In this document: piece by piece, positions 33,080 through 46,994 of the stretch | How the letters are laid out: the number at the start of each line of letters is the position of its first letter | Position numbering within the stretch: position 1 is the first letter of the stretch | DNA from: Rhyzopertha dominica | Taxonomy: Eukaryota; Arthropoda; Insecta; Coleoptera; Bostrichidae | DNA: 64,000 nucleotides | Direction: 5' to 3' | Assembly (NCBI GenBank): GCA_025024175.1 | Contig: QCXZ01000064.1 | Span: forward strand, 15,748,001-15,812,000 | The notes under the pieces: model-generated | Database searches by the model: none | What the model was told of the DNA's origin: nothing | The model's input: only the letters and a program-made list of their open reading frames with translations | Program-made: the position numbers and the translations under genes

Positions 33080-36000
33080 GTTCAAATGGATTGCTTTAGT
33101 GTACCGGATAGGTAATGATTTGTCCTTACAGTATATTATTTTGTCCGGTTTATATTTTAAATTGTAATTGAGAATAAAAATGAAAGAAAAAACAAAATTG
33201 AACTTACACAAGCACGAATCTGTAAATTATTATTACGAAAATATGCAATGTCCACGATTAATGCGAAATTGGTATAAAATGGATATATTTTTAAGTGTAT
33301 TATGCCTTTAAATTCGATTCTACATCTAATCTGTTTTTATGCACCTAGGTTCTTTTTGGGGTACATTCTATGATTGCATCACTACAGAAATGCCATCTAG
33401 CAGTGCCAATAGATACTATGGGCAACAATATTTAACGATAGAAATAGAGCCCTACCAAAGCCTTAGTAGAAGTTGGTACTTCGGAGATTGCGTGGAGAGT
33501 ATACAAGCTTATTTGAGAAACGCATAGGCTTCTTTACAAAAATTTCATTATATTTTAATTTTAAATAAATAATAATAAAAGCGCAAAGTTTCAGTTTGCA
33601 CTAAGAAACACTTTGTACTATACGTCAGGTGCCAAAAGATGGAAAAGCTCGTGAACCTAATCTAGTTTGGAGCGAAACTTTTACAATTCGTATTTGTGAG
33701 AAACATTTCACAATCTGTATTTACGGTAAAAGCATTCCTTACTTATGGTTTACCGTTACTTCTGATTCAAAAAAAAGTGTTAGTTAAATAGCTTGGAAAC
33801 AAACTGATTCTTTGAATGTGCTTTGCTTCAAGTGTTTTATCAGGTTTACTTACTTGTTTGTTACTTTTACAAGGATTTTAAAATTTAGTTGTAAATCTCT
33901 AGTCTGGATTTGAAGGTCATTTTATAATTTCGGTAATATGAAAGGCGTTTTGGAGATGTGAAATTCATTTTGCCTATTTACCAAAACGTTTTTTTTGATG
34001 CTCTGCCTTTTTAATTTCCAAATGTTCCAAAAGCTCAAGTTTTTAACATTTTCTGTAGCATTGTAAGATTTTTATATGGTCAAGAAAACTTATTGTGCCT
34101 TTATTTGAGTTTATATTTGCAACGTATTCTTTATTCCTATTTTAATGGCTCTAGCTGATTGTGTATGCAATATCACACAGCATCCATTTTAGTTTGTTAA
34201 TGCCCCCCAAATTATATACGTTTACCTGTACCGCTGTATCTATTGAGCCTATTTATAATGCAAACATTAAAACCCTTAATGTAATATTTCTCTTCATTTA
34301 TGTCAGCATTGTGCTATATTCTATGCATTCTAGTTTCTTGGCGTAACGAGGATAAACATGCACCTAGTTTATTTTTCAGGACAATACAAGGAAAATGCGT
34401 CAGTCTCTTTCCCCGAAATGCTTTTATATTTGTTAAATTGTTCGGACTACAATGTTTGTCACATCCCTTGCTAACTATTTAATGGTTCTTAATTCTTTTT
34501 CAAACTTTTCTTTGGTAAGTGATATATTAACCATCCTGTTTATTAAACAATGGAACTCGCAATGCTTATAATAACTTATAATGAATGATTTGGGCGTGTC
34601 GCTCGATTTTCTATAAATTTCCAAGTCAATTTTATTATTGCTTAGATACATAATACGTCCAGATAATTAACGCATCAATTCCTTTTTTCTCTAATGTGAC
34701 TTGTATCTATTGTTTAGTGCATTAATGAAATTTTGGCAGTATATTAAATTAAAATGGAATAAAAATGATCGTTCGGTCGAAATGATCATAACAGATATCT
34801 GGTAAAACTCGTGAAGCAAACGACATCCAAACAGTCAGTTTCTTTCCAAAATATTTTATTGATTCAGACCGCATGAGAGTACCTTTCAAAGCATTCAAGT
34901 GCTCTTAAATTAAATTAAATATTTACAATTCTACCATAAGTATGCTTTTTGTTGGCAGATGAGACTTCATCTGGCTTGGAATTTGGCCAACTTTGGAAAT
35001 ACAGTATAATCTTCCACTCGACGAATTCATAAAGTTATCATTTTGATTACAGTTTCCATCTTATTACATTAATCAAAAAGTCGTAAAATTTAGTAAGCCA
35101 GGCTTTGATTCATACTTAACTCAACTCGTTAGATAGAGTTTTCTACCGCCATTTTAGTATTATTCTGCATTTAATTTCAAGATGGCAGCATGTTTCTTGC
35201 AAACAAAGAATCTTCTTCAGACTTCATCAGCATGCTGTATCGCTGTAATTATAATCTTAAAATGTATGCAGGAAAAAACTATATTTGAGGACTATTATTT
35301 AGAATAACAATTTGCAGGTAATCTTTTAATAAAGAATTCAAGCACTTTACCATATTATGCATACAAAATTATTTGCCAACATTTCATAAAAATAAATGCC
35401 AAGTGAACAGTAGAAGAGATATTTTTGTATCCAGAGGAGGATTCAGGTAGATTTGTTTTACAAAATTAAGTAAATCTCACCTATAAGTCGACCTAATTTT
35501 GATAAATTTCAGTCAGTTACGGTTCAAATAGAATTGCTGCCAAATTTTACTATTTTAAACGTTTAATACCACCCTCAAGGAATTTTCCAGGGAAGTAGGT
35601 CATGTATTTATCCAGCCGTGCTTGTCGAAGGTGACTTTGACGTAAGGCGTGTCGTAACAAGCCAATAAACTTTCCCATTCTGTCCCATACATCGTCTTCC
35701 GCCGATCGATCGCCGCCGCTAATGCATTCCAGCAAGGTAAAAAAGTAATACATAAAAAGTGGCGGCTAAGTAAAATATGGATATTCAATCTCATTATTAT
35801 AGCCAGTGAATATCCAGATCATTTATATAAATTCCAGTGACAGTTTTCCGCACTATAATACAAACCCCATCGTCTCCGTGACATGATAGAATAGTTGGCT
35901 GAATGGAAATTTATTTGACAAAAACGTGCCCCCATTCAAAGTTATGGCCTGGAAGTTTCCTATCAATCTCCGTTATGACCTCGAAAGAAGTACCTAACTT

Positions 36001-39000
36001 TATATAAACAAGGGTGGACGGTTTAAGTTTTTGCACGACGCTCGTAATTTTTGAAATCGTGGTGATCCAGACGAATGAACATTAGGCACAGAGACGAAAC
36101 TAGATTATCAAGGATTTTCTCTTATTTAATAATATGCATTTATAAATATACAATATACCAATCTTCCAATAACTTGCATAGTAGGTAAGTGATATAAATG
36201 CCTAGCTGCATAATTTGCAATTATTACTTTATTACATACATTGTATTTGATTGCTTTATAAATGAAGAAAATCTCTTTTTTTTCGCGCGCTTAAGACGAT
36301 TACTTTGTGTACTTTAATATTTTCATATAATTTATGACAAAATGCCGTCTAACACTCTTAGGTATCAACTTTGTGTTCCAAACATATGCAATTAATTGAA
36401 TTCCAATAAAAACAAATAAGGGGTACAAACCCGAAAACCTAGGGTGCAAATTGCTACACCACCAAAGCCCTCGTTTCACAATTTTAAACATAAGAATATA
36501 ATCAATTTGTTTATAATGAAATCCTGAGGTTAAAATGCTAGATGATGCGTCAAAGACTAAATAACACGCTTTCATCGTGAGTATAGAGCTATGACCGTTA
36601 GTAAGGAGTGCTGTAGGGGCGGATACAAGAGGGGTCTGTTTTTAATCTAGACGAAGAAAAATATTTTTTCAGCCAAAGTTTATCCTTGCTTTCCCGCTAA
36701 AACTTTAAAACTGAGTGTAAGTAGTGCCTACCTACTTACTTACAGTGTTTTGTGCCTAGATGATGTCGGTATACATGCCTTAAATGCAGTGGCCAATTGT
36801 AGTAGTAATAATAGGGCCTTCAGTCTCGAAATTAACGCGACAATGTGTCGTAAGGGGCAAATTTCGAGTGAGAGGACTAAAGCGCTCTAAAACTGTTTAA
36901 AATAATTACTACTGCGCTTACTCTACTTTAGAAAACGCCTAGGGCACGTGCACGCAAAACAGTAGGTAGATTTACGTCTAAAATTTGTAAGAAGCAGGAA
37001 TGGCCCAAGCGCCTAAATCAGTTAAATTCCATACACGGTACGAGTGTAAAGTTTCCCGCCCTCATGTTAATTTATGAGCGTGTTAAGTTAGAGGGTTCGG
37101 ATAAAATAAGGGTAAGATTATTTTCAAAATGACGTCACAGTTGCTACTAACTCAAAAATTTTAAACAGGTAATTGGGTCATGTTTGTATTTAGAAAATTG
37201 AAACCACACAATCTATTCTATAGTTACGGGTGTTCTCATCTGAAAGCATTTCTGCACATTTCGTGTTCCTCACATATTTGTAACTAATTTCTAACTTTTG
37301 AACGCATTAAGTCAGAAGATTTGAGTAAATTCCAGGTAATACACTAGAAAAGAACATTCGTTTGAAGTTGATAAATCCTTTATCATAACCGCCATCATAA
37401 CCACCAAGGAAGAGTGGGGAAATGTTGCATATCATTTGAAAGCTAATTCCACTTCAAGTGTCAACAAAACAAAACAATAAACGAAAATCCGATAATCCAT
37501 TCCAAAATTATAAGGGTTACAAATATGATTTTAAACCGATTTCACACTGAAATCCTCATAACGTTATAATGGGTTATCATATTCCGATTTACTAGTATAG
37601 ACACGATTATATAGAAGATAAACTGGCTATCAGACGAAGTGTAACAGATTGTGAGTTGGGTGAGACTATATCGCCAGCTTAGATGTTGAAAAGTATATCG
37701 TCTTCAAAACGAGGTCATTTTTTAGCGATTTGCTAGCTTTACTAGCTTAATATGTTTAAAACTTAGGAGTTAGGGACTCAACACGTTCAGAAATACTTTC
37801 AGATTTGAACATCCATAACTTTACAAGGGATTTTCAGAAACGCACTGTATGTAAATCTACAGCAGGACGGAAAATAACATACAATATTTTAAAATAATGA
37901 TGAGATCGTTTTGATTACTGCCAACTTTTCTATGCTGAATAGATCAACTACAGAGTATGTGAAATGTTATAATGCAAAAAGATAAGACGTAAACTTGCAG
38001 AATAACGTTACAAATTAAGAAATCCTTCAAACAGGAAAAAAAAGTCATATTATGTAAAACCCAGCAGCAGAAACCTTTGGCCCGCTAGACAAAATATTAG
38101 ACGAACATTCTTTGGCAAAGAGCTGAGAGTATCAGCTTTAAACTTGTGCAAAATCCCTTAGTTAAACAACTAACAAAGTTACCCTAGAGTTTGAATTGGC
38201 GCAGATGCAGGAAGGTTAATTCGAAGTGCACGCGTTGATCTCCGCCGTTGTTTCAAACATTTTGTATGCAAATTACGCCCCTCATTAATAGTTCAAACAA
38301 ATTCAGCATGTATAAAACTTTAAACTGGAGCGGTAAAGCAAAATCTCTGACAAGTCGACGAGGGTGAAATTAAGTTAACAACGAATACACAAAGCTGCAT
38401 GCTAATTCAGCCGGCAGGAATCCAACAAGAAGAGATTTTCAGCCAGCCTCAACTTGGTTGCGCATATATCACATTAGAGGAGTTTCCTACTTGCGGAGCT
38501 GCTGTCAGCGAGCAAACATGTCACGCCTGACGAAGGCCGACCTCTAGGGGTAATACCGGTGATCACAATCCGTATTCATTGACTCCCTGGAGATAAAAAC
38601 CCCACGCAAACATGTCTGCTTGAAATGGAGGCTAGGTTTATTAATCAGGGACGCAGCGACATTGTTTTTTTTCTTTTAATTCCACAATCGTTCAATATTC
38701 ATCTTATTTAACCTCACACCACATGGGTTCCAATGAATTTTTTTTGTGAAATGCAGTTAATGGACTTTTAAGCCACTGGAAATAATAATTTTCATTAAAA
38801 GATAATCTTATGTTTCCGATTCCTCCGGAAGTAAGGTTAAGTTTCTAGCAGCGCGTCCTGAAAAGCTTGGAAGGAGCTCAATCGTTTTGATGGAAAGAAG
38901 TTAATCTATAATGCACGGTTTAAACAAATCAACTGAATATGATCTGGCGTGAAAAGTTGTACAATATGCGTGGATCAGATAAAATGCAGTGTTGGTATCT

Positions 39001-42000
39001 CAAATAATAACAGAAAAACAAGACAAACATTAGAAATAACTAGCGAATACGGAATAACTTAACCATGTTAAATATTACTAACTTTAGGATTGCTGTTGTG
39101 GATATTTTAACTCACAGTTTGCAAATATAAAATACCAAATCATCAGGGAGAAGAAAATATCGTCATCGGATATTATGTAAGGTTTAGAAGATAACGGTCT
39201 TTTTGTGTATGTGTATGCCATATTTACTTACATCTAGCTAGTACACGAAAAGAATTGTTATAGAGGAGCTTGAGGCTACGTAGCATAATTTTTAATTTTA
39301 ATTATTGCCACATTAAATTATTTACTTACTGCACGAGCGAAACAAAAAAAAATTAAGGGGAAACATACTAACATGGCTTCATAAAAATTGCTTTGTAACA
39401 TATGCTAGGATTTTAACATAAAATATTGGCGAGAAAGAAACTAACGAGATAGGCATTTAAAAGGCAGCGTAGTATTCGATAGCCTAGAATAATCCTTAGG
39501 AACAAATAATTGTCCACGGTAGGACTTTATATGGCATGTTGATTATGTGTTACTTCCAGAGTTGGTGCTTAGTAGGATAAATAAAAGGACAGGCATTCGA
39601 CGTGAATAAATGTGGGGAATAAAAAAAGTAATAAGAGCATTGCAGTCAAAATATGGATGGTAAGTTGTGGATACGCAGGACAGCAGCTGCGAAACTGGGA
39701 AGAAATATAGTTGTGTGGCTTTTGAACAAAGTTCATCAGTGTGGAAAAAGCAGATATTTATGTGATGGCACCTTTAAGAGGTCTCTAGATGTCATGTCGA
39801 CAAAAAAAGTAACATTAATTTGAGGATTCAACATTACAGAATACTTTAAATAAGATACTTTTTTTAAGAATTCCTTCATAAATCTAGGCAATACCTTTTC
39901 GTAGTAGCTGTAAGAATTGTAAAATCGTGCTAATTGTACGCTTGCAATTATCGTTAAAACAGAAAGGAGGTGGATAAGCCCCCAGCGCGATTTTGCAAAG
40001 GCTGTCCACACTCTGGAGATGTTATTTATATTATAGTAAAGATTATCTTATGACAAGACATCCACGCCTTCTTCAGAGTTATATATTTGCTTAAACAATA
40101 AATATAGCCTGCAAGAAAAATTTTTTTGATACCTACAGTTTGGAAACCTTTCCTAATAACAAACGACAAAGTGATACAAATTCATTATACGTAAAGTGTA
40201 CCTTGCGGTTTTATTAATAAAATTTGTTTGAGCAAAGGAAATTACGGTCGAGTCTCCCATTTTTCACTTTTATATATAAACAGTTATAATCAATCTTAGG
40301 TATTAATAAGCATGGAAACATTGTCAGCATGTTTACTGCCACAAAATATTGATCTCGTTTTAACACGACATACAATTTGCACTTACTGTTTAAAACTGGG
40401 AAGCAAACGGATACTTGCGGTGGCTGTATCCAGTTTCGATAGCATAAGTCGCTTTAAATCGCTTAATTATTTTTTGACTGAATATAAGGTGAAAATGTCG
40501 CGCAGCTAACTTCGATAGCTTTAAGGACTTTACCCCGCCCTTTTTGTATTTAATAGATATTTTACTATTTACTCTTAACAAACCATTAAAACCATTGTAA
40601 TGCTTTACAAAGCATTGTGGTCTATAACAGTACTAAGTACATAATTAATATGAAAAATAAATGAAAAAGATGTAGTTTAGAAGCTGTTGTGCTACACTTT
40701 TACTTATATACATATCAGAATTGTTGAAGCATTTGCGAATTAAATAGATTTTTAAAAGTCTGAACCGAAACAATTTCTTAAACTAAGAACGAGCGTTTTG
40801 ACCATTACTTATTTTAATTTAATTATATGTACATACAATTAATACTGCGCTCGCCTTTACAACAACTATAATCAATGTAATCATAATGTTATATAAGATT
40901 ACTAAACATTACTAAGCATTACTAAACTTGTACTATTAGAAATACGAATCAAGGACTAAAAAATGTCAGGATTTAAGAATTTTATAATCCAACTGGAAAT
41001 GAAACAAGTGACATTTTGTATCCGAAGTACCCAGTTAAGAATCGTAATTATAAAGGGCGTAAGCAAGAACACAGCTCATTACCTTTTTGTTCGAAGTGAA
41101 GTTCAGCACTTTGAGCTCTTAAGCCTCCCACCGTCTACTTACACGAAGAAGTAATCTTCATTTATTAACCTCGGGTAAATTACATGTGAAAGCTTGCGTC
41201 AGACTTTGTAGTAGTTTTCGTAATTTTAGCGTCGTGAAAGGAGGTGAGGGAGTTAGTTAACACGGTTGACATAATTAAAGCGGTTCGGAGGGTTTTCGAG
41301 CTTGCCTCAAGGCTTTATGCGACGAGCAATCCTTGTAAAAAAGGCATGTTCAAGTGACTATTGCGGAGTTAATTACAGCATCCGGATGGCAACAGCACTT
41401 GAGAGTCAAAAAGAAAAAAAATGGTATACATTTTCAAAGTGTTGTAGCATGGAAAAGGCTCAGTAATTTGCATTTCTAGTAAATATAAATATAAAAATAA
41501 ATAAATATAAATATAAAGCACCGTCTACTCGTAACGCTCTATTTCTTTTCTTACCATGACCTCATTTGTTGTAGATTTCCGCTTAATACAAGATTTAGTT
41601 ATCTACAATAATTTTTACACAAAATCAAAGAATTGAGAAATTTTGATTGCTTAATTTAAACATGTGCTTAGCTCCTGTATTTGCTAGACAATTCACCCTC
41701 TAACGATAATAGTATATTATAGCAAATTGTAAGTAAGTTGGCTGTTTTTTAGTGGGTTTGATTTTATAGAGACGAATAAAATAAAATTATTTGTAAAAAC
41801 CACTTTTCGGCCAGTACTTCCGGTTTTTATCAAGTAGTCACATGTAGAATTATAAAAATACATGTGATAAACCGATAACCCAAATCGGATCCAAACCCTC
41901 AATATCTAAGGTCCATTAAATGTTTTTTTTTTCTATTGTAGCTGTATTTCCATATTGTCTAACTATGTATTTTTGAACTCTATAATCACTATCTACATGT

Positions 42001-43260
42001 AACAAACTTGATGAATGCCGGAACTGGCGCCCGAAACGTTGTTTTTTTACAAATAATTTTTACTCATCTCATGAAATCAAAACCCAGCAAAACAACCCCA
42101 TACTTGTACTTACCGTATTTGATATAAATCCCCGATCGACCATATTGCTCGAATATTATACGCTACTCTTTTTTTATTCTGTTTGCAATATGATCGAAAA
42201 TTCAGTTATAAATAGCAATAAAACGTTTTTATTTTAAATTGATACTTACAGTAATTATTGTCAAAGTAAATTAAATTAAAAGCGACAGGCTTCTTAACGA
42301 GATAATGTTGCTGACACGGTGCTTAGTATTAGTCCAGAAAGCAGAAAACAAATTGGTTCCTAAAAAGTCTATAGAAGTTCATAACAGGAAGTATGAAAAG
42401 CTTATGCGATTAATGGCTCAGAAAGAGGTATCAATCATAAAACCGTTGGATTGGCCTACATGAACTATACTTATGCTGTTTGGTGCGCTTATTTTAAGCT
42501 ACAAACCCAAAACAAACAGATATACTTCGTTAACCTAACCTTAAAGTAGCCAAGAATGGAAACAATAAAAAGATATGAATCTAAAGAGCCCCTTGGTTTC
42601 ACCTCGGGTACCGGAAATTGTATTCGAAATGTTCTACCCTGAGTGCATTTTCGGTGTCCTTCAATTTTTAACTATACTAGAATTGCAGATTACTTGACTT
42701 TACCTTATGCAAATAAATATACTGGACATCTGCAACGATGGTGACCAATGGAAGAAGAACTCTTGATGAACTACAACGTTCGAATATAAAATAACAAAAA
42801 TAACTTCAATATTTATTTGAAATAGAGAGTATTAGGTTTCTGGTTAAACTGGTATCTGGTCTTGATGTTCTAATTTTAGTAATTTAACTTTTTCTACCAA
42901 ACTCTGCTGGTCATTACTTAGCAACCTTTAAAACACATGTGCCATAAAGACTTTATTGAGCACGCTATTTAGTTGCACAATTTGGGATTATAATGCAAGC
43001 AAAGTGAAAAAAATCAGTACTTGAGGAACAGTATGTGCGACCGTTGTCCGATAAGATAAGTTGCTCAGTCTGCATGCCAACAATGATCTGGTTGACGGAT
43101 AAAGTAATATTACACGTCTGAAATTTGAATTGTCCCTACGCTAACGACATTAATAGCCATTATAAAAAATGTATTTCTCTCTGACCTTACATATGCAAGA
43201 AATATTAAGCGATTTTATGCAAGTAGCACAGCACGTATTGTTGAAACATACGTTACTAAG
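33080..43260. other. 10 kb without a recognised gene or element
   Basis: AT-rich DNA, presumably intronic or intergenic. A 48-bp segment at 33387-33437 belongs to the same dispersed family as 1103-1153. Parts at about 38200-38650 and 41170-41400 are less AT-rich and could be regulatory. A coding-like stretch at 35600-35735 is listed separately. Other open frames are short and unsupported. Confidence 0.35.
35600..35735 (-). other. Coding-like GC-rich stretch, unassigned
   Basis: On the minus strand one frame (about 45 codons, ending at TGA) shows many codons ending in G or C in an otherwise AT-rich setting, with CYDTPYVKVTFDKHGW as its most protein-like part. An acceptor-like GCATTAG precedes it, but no donor follows. 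It could be an exon, a pseudogene fragment or a CpG-rich regulatory patch. No family recognised. Confidence 0.2.
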
Positions 43261-43345
43261 AAATTAGGATGGCAATGCCATCTGTCAGCATTACACTGAC
43301 ATGATGACAAAGCCACCTAGCTGCCTTAACGGGTGCTACTTGCAT
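43261..43345 (+). repeat. Second copy of the 33-kb SINE-like repeat (fragment)
   Basis: A plus-strand segment from CATCTGTCAGCA through CTGACATGATG to CTGCCTTAACGGG matches the minus strand of 32990-33065. It is truncated and followed within 20-45 bp by three ambiguous bases. Confidence 0.6.
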
Positions 43346-43349
43346 TTTA

Positions 43350-44935
43350 ACATACGTTACTCTNAGATTNTGCGACCTAGAGTAGCGCNATTAGATACGT
43401 TAATGAAATTACTTCCACTCGTTCTGCAGATTGAGATAAATTGAACAATTCAAAATTCGTATGAGCTTCCTTCTGACTTAGCTTGGAAGTAAGCCTCTCT
43501 ACTGCCTGTTCGTATCCTAACACATTTGCAACGATTACAGAAATATTTGCATGAGTGATACGTGAGCAAATTTGCAGTCATTCGAAAAAGTACAGTCATT
43601 GTCAAAATTAATGAAACATTTGTATCTGAAAACTCAGCCGAATAAAATTTCAAACCTATAAAATATCATCAACCTTTATATACTAAAAGATAGATAATAA
43701 CAAAACAGTCATTGTTTACATTTTCTTCCTGAAGCCAAGAGTTTAGGACTCACCCAGATTCTTTAGACCCTGCCTCTATTTACATTTGCAAGAGTGTATA
43801 AAGACTATATACTTTGGCTTGAGGAAGCTCTATATCCTTATTGGTCTTACGTTTAGGTTTTATATATTGCGTGAGCAATATATAGCGTATGCAAATGATA
43901 AAGATTATTTACTGCTACTATTTCAAGAAAATTGAATATTAAACGAACGCAGAATAAGGATGCATGCAAATACTAAACGTAATTTTCAGATTCAGCGAAC
44001 GTATCGAGGAAAATGATGACGGTATGAGTTATTTTTCTGTAGTTAGCAATATCTTCCACAACACTAAAGCTCATTAAAAAGTATTCAACAGAACTTCAGT
44101 AGATCTGATACCGGAGTTTTCTTACTATCGTAATTGCAATGTGACGGCTGAAATGTCGTTCCTTAATTGCCGCCTTTCCTAACCTGAAGTGCAACCGAAA
44201 CCGTCAAGTTCGTGCAAAAAATTGCGACCTCTAAATTAATAGGAATCCGGGTCCCATAGGTCTAATTTAATTCCTTAGCGACAAAACACGTCCTGATGAC
44301 TGGAATAGTTTTTGCAGGACTGGTTTAAATTATGGGAGCAAAAACGAGGGAGTGAATGCTATAAAACAATTAAGTTGCGTGTGGGTTTACGACGTTGGGC
44401 GAAATAATTAAACCGGTCACGCGCTCTACGCAACAAGTCTTTTGTTGTTTAGACAGGACAGCTTCAATTCATGAATGTTATCAGTTACGTACATGAGAGA
44501 GCTAGGCATATTTTGCGACAACCTATCATTAAAATGTCATGTTTACACAGAACAAATGCGTGCCAAGTGTTAAAATCCTACAGTACATGAAGAATTTGGA
44601 AATAATTGCCATTAGCAACATCAGCCTAGGTTAATAATAAATACAAACTGTTTGGAGAAATATGTCCTTGTCTTGATAGTGATAGTCCTATAGTCTCATT
44701 CCCGCGTTAATAGGTAATACAATAATTTAGGAAACATACAAGCATACAACTAGAATAAATAAATACCTGATAGAGAACATATAGATTTAAACACCAGTTT
44801 CTATAACTTTGGATGTAGTTCTACAATGATGGTTACCTCGTGCGGTTTAACCCATATTTGATTCACAACATTGGTTTTTATTATTCTTTGGCAAATACTA
44901 TGAATGTCTATCTTTCGCATACTTCATAGTTACTT
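43350..44935. other. Non-coding stretch with ambiguous bases
   Basis: N at 43364, 43370 and 43389 marks an uncertain assembly or polymorphic patch. The part 44140-44480 is less AT-rich and could be regulatory. No gene recognised. Confidence 0.35.
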
Positions 44936-44937
44936 CG

Positions 44938-45661
44938 ACATCCAACAGATGGGAAGTACTGTATCCCGAAAAAAATTTTCAAAATTTTTTATTTGCTTAT
45001 TCGTTTTAAAATGGTCGAAAACGCAAAAACAAAATTTGAGCAAAAAAAAATTATTATCTGTCTGTCTGTGGACTCGATAACTTTCGAAAGAATTAATATA
45101 TGAACTTGAAATTTGGCAAACGTATAAATCTCAACTACCCAAAGCGACCTATTGTTTGTGGGGTAAGTAAGGTATCGGGAAGGGGGCGAAATTGGGGGGT
45201 AACTACCCTTTTTGCATATTTTTATTTTTTCCGAAATATCTGCGAATATATTTAGTATATTCTAAAAATGAAAATTCCATCAGATAGGAAATAAAATTTC
45301 TCACAAAAACTGTCATAGAAAATTTAAACAAAATTTTGACATTTTCGAAATATTTCCAAAAAACCTATTTAGGTCTCTGCTCGTACGATTTTTTTTAAAT
45401 TTTGGTATTATATAGAAAATCAAATTTCTGATCAGAAAGCACTCTTGTAATTTTTGTTAAGTTAATAATTTTTGAGTTATTTGGAAAACCAGATTTTAAA
45501 ATTTATATATNTTTGCTAATATCACGAGGACTGTTTGTCTTAGAAAATGTGTAGAGAGAAAAAATGCTCAAAATCTGATTACTAATCGTGTAATATAAGA
45601 AATAAACACGTAAATGTCATTTTGACAATTGGATGTGGAAGTATTGATTCAATTTGCCGCG
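44938..45661. repeat. Dispersed repeat, copy 1 (0.72 kb)
   Basis: Starts ACATCCAACAGATGG and ends GATGTGGAAGTATTGATTC. It is co-linear with 51637-52452 apart from a block of about 130 bp missing here. Shared landmarks include ATGGTCGAAAACGCAAAA, AACTTTCGAAAGA, CAACTACCCAAAGCGACC and a GGGAAGGGGGC stretch. Non-coding, one N at 45511. The family is unknown. Confidence 0.8.
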
Positions 45662-45669
45662 TTTTTTTA

Positions 45670-46648
45670 TACACTCCTCAAATAAGCAGTAAGATCTCGC
45701 CTGTATCAGGAACATCTGTAGATTCATCTAGGGCCTAAGAAAGCACACAAATGTTAAGGTGTTAATGGTCACTAAAATTTGCATCTCCTAAAGTATCCAA
45801 GTTTTGAAAGAATGCTGGAATATCAATTTCAACTTGAAGGAGACCGAATTCTGCCTTGGTATTAAAGTCATTTCTGCATCCCTACAGCAAAAAAAGCACC
45901 CGTTCAAAAAAAAACGACCAGCAAGAGGGATTGAAGAGTCTTACACTTTCTATGTAATCATGCTTATTTTTCAAGTTTCAACGATTATTTTTATGAGAAT
46001 GCTGCCTAGATTACTGTGACATGAAGCAAGAGTAGTTATGTGAAAGCAACTCAATGCTCCAAAATATCAACCTCCATACAGCTTGCCTAACGTTTTACCA
46101 CATTTTAGGCACGAGAAGTGGAAGCTACTGAAGTTGGAAGAAGAAGACGTCAATGTAAAAGAATTGGAAGGGGAAGAAATGTCCGATGATTACACAGAAG
46201 AGAACAGTGAAAACAAATATTACTATTTCGGATTACATATATATTCTCTAAACTCCACTAGGTACTTTAATTTCTGGGGATAATGTTTTGATGGCCAACA
46301 TAAACATTCAAACATGTTGAGTTATTCCTCCCCTTCTAGAATTCATTGTAATTTTTGGATTAAAATAACCAAGCCGTTGGTATATAGGCAAAACCAGTTC
46401 TATGTCGTGCTGCTTGCACTATTCCTAAATTACACTGATGAGCTATAATGATATCGAAATAGATCTATCTGCAGTTGGTTGCGGCGCAATATTAGTTTTT
46501 GGTTTAAAAAAGTACCATAAATGAATTCACACCTTCGAAAACTGTCATTTAAAAATAGATTGGAATTTTGGCCAGCTCATCTTTTGTTTGGCCCACTGTG
46601 CGCCACTGAAGATATTTTCTTTTGTGTAGACTACTTCTTACCCTAATA
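45670..46648. other. Non-coding stretch with a possible acidic exon
   Basis: At 46110 an acceptor-like TTTTAG precedes about 58 codons on the plus strand, with an acidic segment (EEEDVNVKELEGEEMSDD). It could be a fragment of a transposase N-terminus or an exon, but nothing confirms it. The rest is featureless. Confidence 0.2.
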
Positions 46649-46677
46649 CGAGCCCTGACAACTATATGTTCGGTCAC
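46649..46677 (+). repeat. Left outer terminal inverted repeat (Tc1)
   Basis: 29 bp, one mismatch to the right end 48286-48314. Contains the putative transposase-site core at 46656-46676. Confidence 0.93.
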
Positions 46678-46851
46678 AAAGATTTTGCAGACTTATGCTG
46701 TCGTGTGGTACTTGATACGTAAAAAATGAGATACCTGCTTTGTTCGTTTCAATGAACAGGACATTTCAAAAGGTTTCTAAGAATTTTGATAAAGGAAACT
46801 TATACACTTGCCGTGAAAAAAAATAAATTCGCCGAAGACGTTGAAATACGG

Positions 46852-46872
46852 TGACAACTAAATGGTCGGTCA
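46852..46872 (+). repeat. Left inner transposase site (Tc1)
   Basis: A 21-bp copy of the terminal core, differing from the right inner copy at one position and from the left outer copy at two. It lies 196 bp inside the outer copy. Confidence 0.88.
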
Positions 46873-46994
46873 TTAATTTTAAAAGTGTGCGGACTTAGTA
46901 AGCCACGACAAAACAAATGCTTGCGTCAATCTGTCAGCACGAACGCAATTTCACTGTCAGTTTTAATTGTTTTCTTGCTGAGAAAAGCTTAAAA

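Noticed and set aside
39736..40011. 91-codon minus frame with a hydrophobic segment, possibly a signal-peptide exon of the sidestep-family gene
   Set aside because: It begins at GTG with no in-frame ATG upstream before a stop, has no convincing donor and does not resemble the family leader.
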